Shown piece after piece: positions 1 through 8,744 of a stretch of 64,000 nucleotides of DNA (position 1 is the stretch's first letter; the number at the start of each line of letters is the position of its first letter). Source of the DNA: Chrysiogenes arsenatis DSM 11915 (lineage in GTDB: Bacteria; Chrysiogenota; Chrysiogenetes; Chrysiogenales; Chrysiogenaceae); NCBI RefSeq assembly GCF_000469585.1, contig NZ_KI273144.1, positions 108,753 to 172,752 on the forward strand. The letters are read 5' to 3'. The position numbers were made by a program, and so were the translations under genes. Under the pieces are notes generated by a model. That model saw only the letters and a list, made by a program, of their open reading frames with translations. It was not told the DNA's origin and did not search any database.

Positions 1-612
1 TCCCTTGGCCGCTTCGACTTGATGGATATTCCACCAGCGCCACGCGGTTTGCCGCAAATCGAAGTCACCTTTGACATCGACGCCAACGGGATTGTCGCCG
101 TTTCAGCCAAAGACCTTGGCACGGGCAAGCAGCAATCCATTGTCATCCGCGACTCTTCTGGCCTTTCTGAAGAAGAGATCGAAAAAATGGTCAAAGATGC
201 CGAACTGCACGCCGAGGAAGATCGCAAAAAGCGCGAAGTGATTGAACTGAAAAATCAGGCCGACACACTGCTCTATTCAACCGAAAAAGCCCTTGGCGAG
301 CATGGCGACAAGCTCCCAGCTGGCGATAAAGAAAACATTCAGTCCAAGCTAAATGCCTTGCGCGAAACGCTCAAAAGCGAAACACCCGCAAAAGAAACGA
401 TAGAAGTACAAATCAAAGAGCTTTCCGAAGCCTCCATGAAGCTCGGCGAAATCGTCTATCAGGCCTCACAAGGTGGCGCTGAAGAGACAGCTGGAGGCGG
501 TTGTGGTTCTGGTGGCTGCGGCACAGAATCAGCTCCGCACGAAGAGCCAAAGAAAAAAGATGATAACGTGATGGATGCAGAGTTCGAAGAGGTTGACGAG
601 AAAAAGAAATAA
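1..612 (+). CDS. dnaK: Chaperone DnaK, C-terminal part (5' end outside window)
   Basis: This is the end of the Hsp70 chaperone DnaK; the reading frame is open from base 1. The fragment begins in the substrate-binding domain with [16 protein letters not shown] and [14 protein letters not shown], a near-universal DnaK signature, followed by the alpha-helical lid. The tail ends in the acidic [14 protein letters not shown], like the EEVD-type ends of bacterial DnaK. The linker before it is unusual: it is rich in glycine and cysteine ([10 protein letters not shown]), where most DnaK tails have Gly/Ala and no Cys. The next gene is dnaJ on the same strand, the usual pairing. Identity is certain; the N-terminal ATPase domain lies outside the window. 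Confidence 0.97.
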   Translation, partial: SLGRFDLMDIPPAPRGLPQIEVTFDIDANGIVAVSAKDLGTGKQQSIVIRDSSGLSEEEIEKMVKDAELHAEEDRKKREVIELKNQADTLLYSTEKALGEHGDKLPAGDKENIQSKLNALRETLKSETPAKETIEVQIKELSEASMKLGEIVYQASQGGAEETAGGGCGSGGCGTESAPHEEPKKKDDNVMDAEFEEVDEKKK

Positions 613-665
613 GGTTTATGGTGTTCCACAGAATGACCGCACCTTACGTGCCATAAACGCGCGTT

Positions 666-693
666 GCCCGCAGTATAGTGTTTTACTGCGGGC
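666..693 (+). terminator. Stem-loop between dnaK and dnaJ
   Basis: A perfect 10-bp inverted repeat (GCCCGCAGTA at 666-675, TACTGCGGGC at 684-693) with an 8-nt loop. No T-run follows, so it is more likely a partial terminator, attenuator or mRNA-stability hairpin that sets the dnaK:dnaJ ratio than a full intrinsic terminator. Confidence 0.5.
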
Positions 694-721
694 TTCGTAG
701 CTTACTGATTAGGATAGTATC

Positions 722-1852
722 ATGTCAAAACGGGACTATTACGAAGTACTTGGTGTCAACAAGAACGCTTCTGATGTTGAAATCAAAAAAGCGTATCGCA
801 AGCTTGCCATCCAGTTCCACCCCGATAAAAACCCGGGCAATGCCGAAGCCGAAGAGAAATTCAAAGAAGCAACAGAAGCGTATGAAGTCTTGAGCGACGG
901 GCAAAAACGGGCGCAATACGACCAGTTCGGCCACTCCATGAATGGTGGCTTTGGCAACTACAAAAGCCAAGGATTCCAGAACGTTAATTTTGAAGATATT
1001 TTCGGCGACTTCGACGATATTTTCAGTGCTTTTGGTGGCGGAGGTTCGCGCCGCCGTTCTTCGCACAGTGGGCCACGTCCACAAGCCGGAAACGACCTGC
1101 TCTATACGCTCGATATCACGTTTGAAGAAGCCGCCTTTGGCGCCAGCAAAACCATCCGCGTCCCACGTAACGAAACCTGCCCCAAATGTCAGGGCTCAGG
1201 TGCGAATTCACCCGAGGATGTCGAAACCTGTCAAACCTGTGGCGGCAAAGGACAAATCCGCCGCTCGCAAGGGTTTTTCAGTATTTCTCAACCCTGCCAC
1301 TCCTGTCAGGGGCTCGGAAAAACAATCAAAAATAAATGTTCCCACTGCCGTGGACAGGGCTCAGTACGGGTTGAAAAAAGCCTCTCCGTCACCATTCCTG
1401 CCGGAGTTGAAACCGGCAACCGTCTCCGACTCACGGGAGAAGGCGAATCTGGGCGACACGGTGGCCCTGCGGGCGACCTCTATGTCGAAATGCGCGTCGC
1501 GCCGCACCCAATCTTCAGACGCGATGGCAATGATATTTTCTGCGAAGTGCCCATACCCTTTGCCACCGCGGCACTGGGTGGCTCGCTTGAAGTGCCAACC
1601 CTCACCGGCAAAGCCAAATTGAAAATCCCCGAAGGGACACAATCCAATAAGCTTTTCCGCCTGAAAAGCAAAGGAATTGCCGATGTGCGTGGGCGCGGCA
1701 TTGGCGACCAGATTATTCAGGTTGTCGTCGAAACGCCAACCAACTTGACAGAACGACAGCGGGAGCTTTTACGTGAGTTTGACGAAGCGAGCAGCGAAAA
1801 TCATCCGATGGGGAACTCTTTCTGGGAAAAAGTAAAAGGGCTGTTTCAGTAG
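722..1852 (+). CDS. dnaJ: Chaperone DnaJ
   Basis: Hsp40 co-chaperone that stimulates the DnaK ATPase and delivers unfolded substrates. The 376 residues are full length for type I DnaJ. The J domain (about 1-70) carries the HPD motif at 33-35, followed by a Gly/Phe-rich region (about 70-115). The zinc-binding domain has four CxxCxGxG repeats starting at Cys153, Cys170, Cys192 and Cys206, all intact. The C-terminal substrate-binding domains follow. The gene lies 109 bp downstream of dnaK on the same strand, so the two form a heat-shock unit. All expected motifs are present. Confidence 0.98.
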   Translation: MSKRDYYEVLGVNKNASDVEIKKAYRKLAIQFHPDKNPGNAEAEEKFKEATEAYEVLSDGQKRAQYDQFGHSMNGGFGNYKSQGFQNVNFEDIFGDFDDIFSAFGGGGSRRRSSHSGPRPQAGNDLLYTLDITFEEAAFGASKTIRVPRNETCPKCQGSGANSPEDVETCQTCGGKGQIRRSQGFFSISQPCHSCQGLGKTIKNKCSHCRGQGSVRVEKSLSVTIPAGVETGNRLRLTGEGESGRHGGPAGDLYVEMRVAPHPIFRRDGNDIFCEVPIPFATAALGGSLEVPTLTGKAKLKIPEGTQSNKLFRLKSKGIADVRGRGIGDQIIQVVVETPTNLTERQRELLREFDEASSENHPMGNSFWEKVKGLFQ

Positions 1853-1901
1853 CGGATACTCGCGCCGCCTGCGCAAAAGACTATAACTACTATCAATCTA
1901 C

Positions 1902-1930
1902 TTGACTAACAAGAGGGGCTGCGCTAAATT
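1902..1930 (+). promoter_or_regulatory. Sigma-70-type promoter of metY
   Basis: TTGACT (1902-1907), a 17-bp spacer, and TAAATT (1925-1930) lie about 40 bp upstream of the metY start. They follow a stretch without coding potential. The -35 box overlaps an in-frame upstream TTG codon, which argues against translation starting there. Confidence 0.6.
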
Positions 1931-1970
1931 CCCTGCTGCTGGTATCTTTTACCCAAAACAAGGAGGCATC

Positions 1971-3263
1971 ATGTCACACAAAGCGGAAACCATTTTACTC
2001 CATGCCGGCCACACACCCGACAGCACAACCAACTCACGTGCCGTGCCGATTTACCAAACAACGTCCTACTCGTTTGACAGCAGCGAGCATGCGGCTAACC
2101 TTTTTGGGTTAAAAGAGTTTGGCAACATCTATACTCGCCTAATGAACCCAACCACGGATGTTTTGGAAAAACGTATCGCCGCGCTGGAAGGTGGCGTTGG
2201 TGCGCTGGCTGTTGCCTCCGGCCAATCGGCCATTACGCTCGCCCTGCTCAGCTTGGCGCAAGCCGGCGACGAAATCGTTTCTTTTAATAATCTTTACGGC
2301 GGCACCTATACCCTGTTTAATTACACCTTTGCCCGCATGGGAATTAAGGTAAAATTTGTCGACTCATCTGATCCAGAAGCAATCCGTGCTGCCATCACGC
2401 CGAAAACTAAAGCGGTATACGCCGAAAGTCTGGGCAATCCAAAGCTGAATGTTACCGACCTCGCAGCGGTCAGTCGCATTGCCCACGAACACAACCTCCC
2501 GTTTGTGCTCGACAACACCCTCACCCCGTACCTACTTCGTCCTTTCGAACATGGTGTAGATATCATCGTCTACTCGGCGACCAAGTTCATCGGTGGTCAT
2601 GGCACATCGCTGGGCGGCTTGATCGTTGATAGTGGCCGTTTTGACTGGACGGTCAAAGAAAATGGTGCGCCGAAATTCCCGCTCGTGAGCGAACCAGAAC
2701 CAAGCTACCACGGCATCAACTTTGTCGAGGCACTCGCGCCGATGGGGAACATTGCCTACATCATTAAAGCTCGTGTGACACTGCTGCGCGATATGGGGCC
2801 GGCTATTTCGCCCTTTAATGCATTTCTCCTGCTGCAAGGGCTGGAAACACTCCACCTGCGCATGGAACGCCATTCGCAGAACGCGCTTGCCGTAGCGAAT
2901 TTTCTGACCACACACCCCAAGGTCAATTGGGTGAACTATCCGGGTCTGCCACAAAGCCCCGAAAAATCACGCGCCAACACGTACCTTCCGCTCGGCGCGT
3001 CAGCCATTATCGGCTTTGGCATTCAGGGGGGCAAAGAGGCTGGCATTAAGTTTATCGACAGCGTCAAGCTCTTTTCACACCTTGCCAACGTGGGCGATGC
3101 CAAATCACTGGTCATCCATCCCGCGAGTACCACCCACTCGCAACTCAGCGAAGCACAACAAGTGGCAACCGGCGTTTCACCCGACTACATCCGCCTTTCG
3201 ATTGGCATTGAACATATTGACGATATCATTGCCGATCTCAATGCGGCGCTTGCTGCGGTGTAA
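1971..3263 (+). CDS. metY: O-acetylhomoserine sulfhydrylase (MetY type)
   Basis: PLP enzyme of the Cys/Met metabolism family that makes homocysteine from O-acetylhomoserine and sulfide in the cytoplasm. The 430 residues match the MetY subgroup, which is longer than cystathionine gamma-synthases (about 380). It shows [20 protein letters not shown] near the N-terminus, ASGQSAI around 82-88, and the PLP-lysine motif [11 protein letters not shown] with Lys205. The ATG at 1971 is chosen because AAGGAGG lies 6-7 nt upstream; an upstream TTG at 1902 lies inside the promoter. The next gene overlaps by one base (TAATG), suggesting cotranscription. A related O-succinylhomoserine specificity cannot be excluded from sequence alone. 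Confidence 0.93.
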   Translation: MSHKAETILLHAGHTPDSTTNSRAVPIYQTTSYSFDSSEHAANLFGLKEFGNIYTRLMNPTTDVLEKRIAALEGGVGALAVASGQSAITLALLSLAQAGDEIVSFNNLYGGTYTLFNYTFARMGIKVKFVDSSDPEAIRAAITPKTKAVYAESLGNPKLNVTDLAAVSRIAHEHNLPFVLDNTLTPYLLRPFEHGVDIIVYSATKFIGGHGTSLGGLIVDSGRFDWTVKENGAPKFPLVSEPEPSYHGINFVEALAPMGNIAYIIKARVTLLRDMGPAISPFNAFLLLQGLETLHLRMERHSQNALAVANFLTTHPKVNWVNYPGLPQSPEKSRANTYLPLGASAIIGFGIQGGKEAGIKFIDSVKLFSHLANVGDAKSLVIHPASTTHSQLSEAQQVATGVSPDYIRLSIGIEHIDDIIADLNAALAAV

Positions 3264-4879
3264 TGGACTATTTCCTTCTCCGCGCTGTTGTCGATGAAAT
3301 CAACGCGCATACGGCTGGGTGCCGTGTGCGCGATATCGTTATGCCCGAATGGCATCAGCTTTTTATGGTGCTGAGCAACCAGCGCGTGTTGGCATTCAGC
3401 GCCCTTGCCTCGCCCAACTATCTCGCCCTCGCCCCGCAAGGTCACCCGATTACTGGTGTTGATCGCGACTATCCTTTTGGTCGCATCCTGCGCCATTCGC
3501 TCAAAGGCGCCTACTTACTCAAAGCGGCGCTCTTTGGCGTTGGCGAACGGTTGGTTCGCTTAACCTTTGGCACCGTCAACGAAGGGCGTAAGCAAAAATT
3601 TCACCTCGTCTTTGAAGTGATGGGACGCCACTCCAATCTTTTTTTTCTGAGTGAGGCAAAGGAAATACTGGCCGTTCTGAAAGAAAACAGCGACCTCTCC
3701 ACTGCCCGACCGCTGCTAAACGGTTCGTCCTATTCACCGCCACCCAGCTCAAATCGAGCCTGGCCGGAACACGGCACCGACTTTAGCGACCTTCCACAGG
3801 CGAAGAAGTCTATCGCCTTCCCCCCATATTTGATCGAATACTTTCACCGCTTTCCTGATGAATTTCCTCCATTCATGCAAGCTATCGAAGCAAAACACTA
3901 TCAATGCGTGCGTCATGAATTTGGCACACGCGAGTTTTATTCCGTCGTACCGCTGACACATGCCGCCATACAGGAATATTTTACCTCGCCCTCGGCGCTT
4001 CTGCTCCAAGAAAAACAACGCGAACGCAGTGGCTGGATGGTGCAGCGCGACAAACTGGTGCGCCGTATTGATGAATTGATCGCACGTGAGCGCGAACGGA
4101 TTGTAGAATTCACCGCGGAAAAAGAAAAACGTCAGAATTATCACGACCTTCTGAAACAAGCGGAACTCTTGAAAGCACATCTCTACGTGCCCATTGTCGA
4201 AAACAGTGTGCATTGCGTCGACTATGCCACCAACACAACAATGGATATTCCCATTCCACCCGATACTACGCCGACTGAATACATGAACGCGCTTTTTATC
4301 CGTGCCCGCAAAGATCGCACGGCGCTCTTTCACCTCGCCGCGCAAATTGCGAAACGGGAGGAGCGCCTGGCCACACTGGAACAAGAGCAGTATCACCTCC
4401 GCTGGGCGCAAGGGATGGAAGAAGTTGTCGCCACCCGCGAATGGCTGTTAGGGCAGAAAACCCTTCCGAAAAAGGGCAAACGAAATCAAAACAAAGGGAT
4501 CAGCCGCATTAAACGGCTAGAGGTTGAGGGTTACGAGGTAGCGGTAGGTTTAAGTAGCCGCGCCAACGACGAAGTCACCCTGAGCGCCCGCCCCGACGAT
4601 TGGTGGTTTCACGCCAAAGATATCCCCGGCTCGCATGTCGTCATTCGCGCCCACAACCGTGCGGAACCACCGGAAAATGTTCTCTTTACAGTGGCCGCTA
4701 TTGCCGCGTATTATTCACGTGCTTCCGACGCAACAAAAGTTGAAGTAGACGCCACGCGCCGCAAGTATGTCCGCAAAGTTGCGGGCGCCGCGACCGGACT
4801 CGTCTACTACACGCATCAGCGCAATTTTATTATCAGCGCTGAAGCCATGCAAAACGTACCGTCACTGACGCTCTGTTGA
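3263..4879 (+). CDS. NFACT family protein (Rqc2/RqcH/FbpA-like)
   Basis: Homologue of the ribosome quality control factor Rqc2/RqcH, which binds obstructed 50S subunits and recruits tRNA-Ala to add C-terminal alanine tails. The 538 residues fit the NFACT layout: an N-terminal NFACT-N domain (starting around DYFLLRAVVDEI), a central charged coiled-coil (about 255-400, rich in RERER and EKEKR), and a C-terminal NFACT-R (DUF814) domain containing DDWWFHAKDIPGSHVVIR and RKYVRKVAGA. The start codon overlaps the metY stop by one base. Older annotations call such proteins fibronectin-binding, but a cytoplasmic ribosomal role is the better-supported family function. Confidence 0.9.
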   Translation: MDYFLLRAVVDEINAHTAGCRVRDIVMPEWHQLFMVLSNQRVLAFSALASPNYLALAPQGHPITGVDRDYPFGRILRHSLKGAYLLKAALFGVGERLVRLTFGTVNEGRKQKFHLVFEVMGRHSNLFFLSEAKEILAVLKENSDLSTARPLLNGSSYSPPPSSNRAWPEHGTDFSDLPQAKKSIAFPPYLIEYFHRFPDEFPPFMQAIEAKHYQCVRHEFGTREFYSVVPLTHAAIQEYFTSPSALLLQEKQRERSGWMVQRDKLVRRIDELIARERERIVEFTAEKEKRQNYHDLLKQAELLKAHLYVPIVENSVHCVDYATNTTMDIPIPPDTTPTEYMNALFIRARKDRTALFHLAAQIAKREERLATLEQEQYHLRWAQGMEEVVATREWLLGQKTLPKKGKRNQNKGISRIKRLEVEGYEVAVGLSSRANDEVTLSARPDDWWFHAKDIPGSHVVIRAHNRAEPPENVLFTVAAIAAYYSRASDATKVEVDATRRKYVRKVAGAATGLVYYTHQRNFIISAEAMQNVPSLTLC

Positions 4880-4929
4880 AACACTCGCAAACACTCAGGA
4901 TGGATGAGCACCCTGACAAAGGAACGGAT

Positions 4930-7011
4930 ATGCAACCATCAGTCGCCTTACTGTTCGGCATTCACTGTCACCAGCCGTACAAGAATTTTTCGTGGGTCGT
5001 TGAAGGAGCCTCCAAACAAAGCTACGCACCATTCCTTGAAGTTGCCGAATCTTTTCCTGACTTTCGCTTTGCCGTCCACTATAGCGGATGGCTCTTCCAG
5101 TGGCTCCAGCAGAATAGCCCCGACGTGTTTGAACGGATGCAACGAATGGCTCGCCGTGGCCAAATAGAGTTTTTTACCGGTGGCTTTTACGAACCCGTCC
5201 TTGCGGCCATTCCACATGAAGATCGCATCGCGCAAATCGAAATGCTTTCGGAATTTATCCGTACCCACTTTGGTCAACGGCCACGCGGCCTTTGGCTGAC
5301 AGAACGGGTTTGGGATGCTTCGATTGTCCCTTCGCTTGTTGCTGCTGGTGTGGAATACGCCATTGTCGACGATTACCACTTTTTTTCGGCGGGTTTTACC
5401 CCCGAAGCGATGAATGGCTACTACCTGACCGAGGAGGGTGGCAAAAGCCTGAAGCTCTTTCCGATCAGCGAAAAACTTCGCTACACCATCCCATTCAAGC
5501 CCGAATCAAAAACCATTGAAGTGCTGGAAAACGCGGCTGATCCCAAACGGCTCGCCGCCATGACCTTTTTTGACGATGGCGAAAAATTTGGCGTCTGGCC
5601 GAATACCTTCCCGTGGGTGTACGGCGACCGCAAATGGCTGGCGACATTCTTTGAAACTCTTTTGCAAAAACCGCACATTATCCCAACGCATTTTAGCGAT
5701 TATATCGTGCAAGAGCCCGCCCTCGGACTCGCCTACTTGCCGACCTGCTCCTATCAAGAGATGGGGCAATGGAGCTTGCCACCGCATCAGGGAACCGTTT
5801 TCGAACAGTTTACCCATGAAGTAGCGGCCACCAACCCAGAGCGCGCGGCCTTTGTCAAAGGGGGCATCTGGCGTAACTTTCTCGTGAAATATCCAGAATC
5901 AAATAACATCCATAAAAAAATGCTCCGTCTCGCAACACTCGCCAAAGGGTCGAGCGCACGCGAAGCACTCTTTCAGGGGCAATGTAACGACGCACTGTGG
6001 CATGGTGTCTTCGGTGGACTTTATCTGCCAAACCTCCGCTATAACGTGTACGAAGCGCTGAACCGCTGCGAAAAGCTCTCGGGCAAACGCGGCATTCAAG
6101 CTGGCGATTTCGACCTTGATGGGTACGACGAAATACTTGCCCGTACCGAGCAATATTTTGCGGCGATTTCGACCCGTCACGGTGGGCAATTATTTGAACT
6201 CAGTTCGCTTGAAACCATGCTCAATTATACCAATACCCTTTCGCGTAAACATGAAGCGTACCACGAAGCCCTGAAAAAACCGGCCACCCCCGCCGAAGAA
6301 CCAACGGCAGAGGCGACCCAGCCGACAACTCAAAGCGACGAAATTGCGACGATTCACGGTGCCGATGCCGTGGCAGAAGATTACTCGGTCCACTTGCTTT
6401 ACGACTGGCACCTGAAATATTCGGCCATCGACCACCTGATGGGGCGGATGCCAACGGTGGAAGATTTTCGCTGCGCAGATCTGTGGGAACAAGGCGACTT
6501 TGCCAACCAGCCCTTTCAGATCGAACAGCGGACGCTCAGCGATGTTGAGCTGGTACGTCATGGCGGCATCTATCACTGGGATAAAAAAACGGCTGATGTT
6601 TCGATTCGCAAAAAATACCGTTTCCTTTCTGGCAGCATCGTGGTCGACATCACCATCACCACGCCATCGACCACGCCGCTTGAGTGTATCTATGGATGCG
6701 AATGGAATATCCACATTCCATCGGATGGTGCGCTGCAAGTCGGCGACGAGATATACGCCAAAAGCGAATCGTTTAGCTGCGAGCACGCGCGGAGTGTAGA
6801 AATGACTGACCCTATGTTTCATACCCCGTTACGCCTTTCGACGTGCACGGCAAAACACCTGCTCTCGTTTCCAGTATCAACCGTTTCCAAATCCGAAGGG
6901 GGGATCGACTTGACCTATCAAGGCAACTCGCTACTCTTCGCCGTTCCGCTGCGTCTCAGCGCGGAAGCGCCAGCAAAATTTAGCTTTATGCTTGCGCTGA
7001 GTGGTGAATAA
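4930..7011 (+). CDS. GH57 4-alpha-glucanotransferase
   Basis: Retaining GH57 enzyme that transfers alpha-1,4-glucan segments, used in glycogen or maltodextrin remodelling. The 693 residues resemble the archaeal Thermococcus-type 4-alpha-glucanotransferases (about 660 aa). It has FGIHCHQPYKNFSWV at the N-terminus, FYEPVLAAIP, the nucleophile motif WLTERVW (Glu125) and the acid/base region FFDDGEKFGVWP (Asp215/216). The C-terminal third matches the DUF1926 beta-sandwich. The ATG at 4930 is preferred over upstream ATG 4900 and TTG 4876 because AAAGGA lies 6-7 nt upstream and the protein then begins directly at the catalytic fold. It is the first of four clustered glucan genes. Confidence 0.88.
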   Translation: MQPSVALLFGIHCHQPYKNFSWVVEGASKQSYAPFLEVAESFPDFRFAVHYSGWLFQWLQQNSPDVFERMQRMARRGQIEFFTGGFYEPVLAAIPHEDRIAQIEMLSEFIRTHFGQRPRGLWLTERVWDASIVPSLVAAGVEYAIVDDYHFFSAGFTPEAMNGYYLTEEGGKSLKLFPISEKLRYTIPFKPESKTIEVLENAADPKRLAAMTFFDDGEKFGVWPNTFPWVYGDRKWLATFFETLLQKPHIIPTHFSDYIVQEPALGLAYLPTCSYQEMGQWSLPPHQGTVFEQFTHEVAATNPERAAFVKGGIWRNFLVKYPESNNIHKKMLRLATLAKGSSAREALFQGQCNDALWHGVFGGLYLPNLRYNVYEALNRCEKLSGKRGIQAGDFDLDGYDEILARTEQYFAAISTRHGGQLFELSSLETMLNYTNTLSRKHEAYHEALKKPATPAEEPTAEATQPTTQSDEIATIHGADAVAEDYSVHLLYDWHLKYSAIDHLMGRMPTVEDFRCADLWEQGDFANQPFQIEQRTLSDVELVRHGGIYHWDKKTADVSIRKKYRFLSGSIVVDITITTPSTTPLECIYGCEWNIHIPSDGALQVGDEIYAKSESFSCEHARSVEMTDPMFHTPLRLSTCTAKHLLSFPVSTVSKSEGGIDLTYQGNSLLFAVPLRLSAEAPAKFSFMLALSGE

Positions 7012-7012
7012 A

Positions 7013-8014
7013 ATGTCGACTACCTTGCGTCGGGATCTATTTCAGCGCTTTGACGTCGTCTACGAGCCAGGTGTTACCCGCATGCCGCTGTGGGAGCGTG
7101 TCGCACCCGGCGCACATAACACTACACGCCCACCGCATGACCCACACTGCCCGTTCTGCCCAGGCAATGAAGTGTACGCTTCGTTCACCATTGCCCAAAA
7201 ATTGAACCGCAAAGATGGCTCATGGCAACAGCGGGTAATCCCGAATCGAGTTCCACTTTTCTCTGTTGAAGGGGAAAATGATGCGCACGGCGATGGCGTG
7301 TATGACGTCACGAAAGGCGTCGGGGCGCACGAAATCCTGATAGAATCGCGCCTACATAACCAACACCCCTGGGATATGAGTGTGGTGGATCTCGAAACCA
7401 ACCTTCACCTCTGCGCAGAACGCATGCGAGATCTGGCCAAAGATATTCGTTTTGCCTATATTTCATTTAGTCGACACGCAGGAGTATTTAGCGGGAGTGG
7501 CATCGCCCATCCACACACGCAGATATTCGCACTGCCGGATGTTCCACTTGAAGTCAGGCGGGTGGCAAACGCACAGAACGAATATGCCACCTTCCGCAAC
7601 CGCTGCTTAGTCTGTGATATGATCCACCAAGAGCGCGAACATCGCAAACGGGTGATTGCGGAGAATGAGGCATTTTTGGCCATCGCGCCGTATGCCTCCC
7701 GTTGTCCCTTTGAAATGCATCTGTATCCCAAGAAACATCAGGCTGATTTTGCCGACTTAGAAAGTGGAAAGTTTCTGTCACTTGCTTCTTTGCTCCATGA
7801 GTGTTATGGAAAGTTACACCGTGCACTGGGAAATCCGCCGTTTCATGTCAACCTTTTTACCCAATCAAGAGGAGATACCCCCTCTTGCTCTCATTGGCAT
7901 ATTGAAATACTTCCTTGGGTCGCACCGATCGGGTCGCTCACGACCGCAACGGGGATCTACATGAATCCGGTTACCCCGGAAATGGTGTGCGGGGGAGAAG
8001 GCTCTGACCGATGA
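7013..8014 (+). CDS. GalT-like nucleotidyltransferase (HIT superfamily)
   Basis: A 333-residue member of the galactose-1-phosphate uridylyltransferase family. These enzymes transfer a nucleotide to a sugar phosphate or phosphate through a histidine intermediate. The sequence shows the N-terminal zinc site CPFCPGNE, the active-site region SGSGIAHPHTQIFALP (HxHxQ-type) and a C-terminal SHWHIEILPW. Between two GH57 enzymes, a role in recycling NDP-glucose or glucose-1-phosphate for glycogen is more likely than galactose catabolism; no galK or galE is nearby. ATG 7013 is chosen; GTG codons at 7001 and 7004 overlap the previous gene and remain possible. Confidence 0.8.
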   Translation: MSTTLRRDLFQRFDVVYEPGVTRMPLWERVAPGAHNTTRPPHDPHCPFCPGNEVYASFTIAQKLNRKDGSWQQRVIPNRVPLFSVEGENDAHGDGVYDVTKGVGAHEILIESRLHNQHPWDMSVVDLETNLHLCAERMRDLAKDIRFAYISFSRHAGVFSGSGIAHPHTQIFALPDVPLEVRRVANAQNEYATFRNRCLVCDMIHQEREHRKRVIAENEAFLAIAPYASRCPFEMHLYPKKHQADFADLESGKFLSLASLLHECYGKLHRALGNPPFHVNLFTQSRGDTPSCSHWHIEILPWVAPIGSLTTATGIYMNPVTPEMVCGGEGSDR

Positions 8015-8029
8015 ACTTTTGGAGGAATA

Positions 8030-8743
8030 ATGGAAAAATTACTTGAGCTACCACGTGAAGAATTGATTCGTATCGGGCGAAGCTTCAATATTATCGGACG
8101 CACGCGGATGAGTAATCATCAGCTAGCAGAAGCTATCTTCCGTATTTCGCGTGAGAGTGGAGTGTCATCGTTTTTCATCCACCGCAATGAAGGCGAACAC
8201 CTGCGCATCGAATTCAACAATATCTACCTTCCGAACGAAATCGGGAGCACGCGAGCCTGCATACTCTACCGCGATCCGCTGTGGGTTTTTACCTACTGGG
8301 AAGTGACACGCGCCCTCTTGCCAGAGGGCGATAACTACCAGTTTACCCTCCGCGTGGTCAATGCTGCCACCCACCACGTGCATACAACGGTTGACGATGT
8401 GGAGCGCATTGGCCGCTGGTATCTTTGCTTAAATGCCCCAGAAACAGAATTTTATGTTTCTATTGGCGTTACCTTTGCCAATGGCGATTTCCGGGAGTTC
8501 GTCCGTTCCAACACCATTAAAATGCCAGCAATCAGCGTGGCAGAAGAATCAGCCGTGGCGCAATTCCTGAATCGCGCCACAGGAGCTATTGCTGAATACA
8601 ACGTTGCTGAATCGGAATTGCTACGCGAAGAGTGGGATCAGCAGATTATTGTCGAAGAACTCGACTCGTCCCTCAGAATCCATCTCCCAGGTTCGAGTGG
8701 AAAATACCACGACCTTCGCAATTCTTCATCAGGCGGATACTAA
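8030..8743 (+). CDS. DUF4912 domain protein
   Basis: A 237-residue protein of the DUF4912 family. Residues about 1-45 look like a SAP/Rho-N-type helical motif (LPREELIRIGRSFNI..TRMSNHQLAEAI). The core carries the DUF4912 signature ILYRDPLWVFTYWEVT, with a beta-rich domain to about residue 165. No catalytic motif is visible. A strong GGAGG lies 6-7 nt before the ATG. It sits between the GalT-like gene and the branching enzyme with almost no gap, so a role as a carbohydrate-binding or scaffold partner of the GH57 enzymes is plausible. That is inference from context; the family's biochemical function is not settled. Confidence 0.8.
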   Translation: MEKLLELPREELIRIGRSFNIIGRTRMSNHQLAEAIFRISRESGVSSFFIHRNEGEHLRIEFNNIYLPNEIGSTRACILYRDPLWVFTYWEVTRALLPEGDNYQFTLRVVNAATHHVHTTVDDVERIGRWYLCLNAPETEFYVSIGVTFANGDFREFVRSNTIKMPAISVAEESAVAQFLNRATGAIAEYNVAESELLREEWDQQIIVEELDSSLRIHLPGSSGKYHDLRNSSSGGY

Positions 8744-8744
8744 T

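Noticed and set aside
1853-1970. Possible SAM riboswitch upstream of metY.
   Set aside because: The leader after the promoter is only about 35 nt, too short for a known SAM aptamer, and no conserved core could be seen.
6190-6822. Minus-strand open frame of 210 codons over the GH57 glucanotransferase.
   Set aside because: Antisense to the C-terminal domain of a conserved enzyme; no support of its own.
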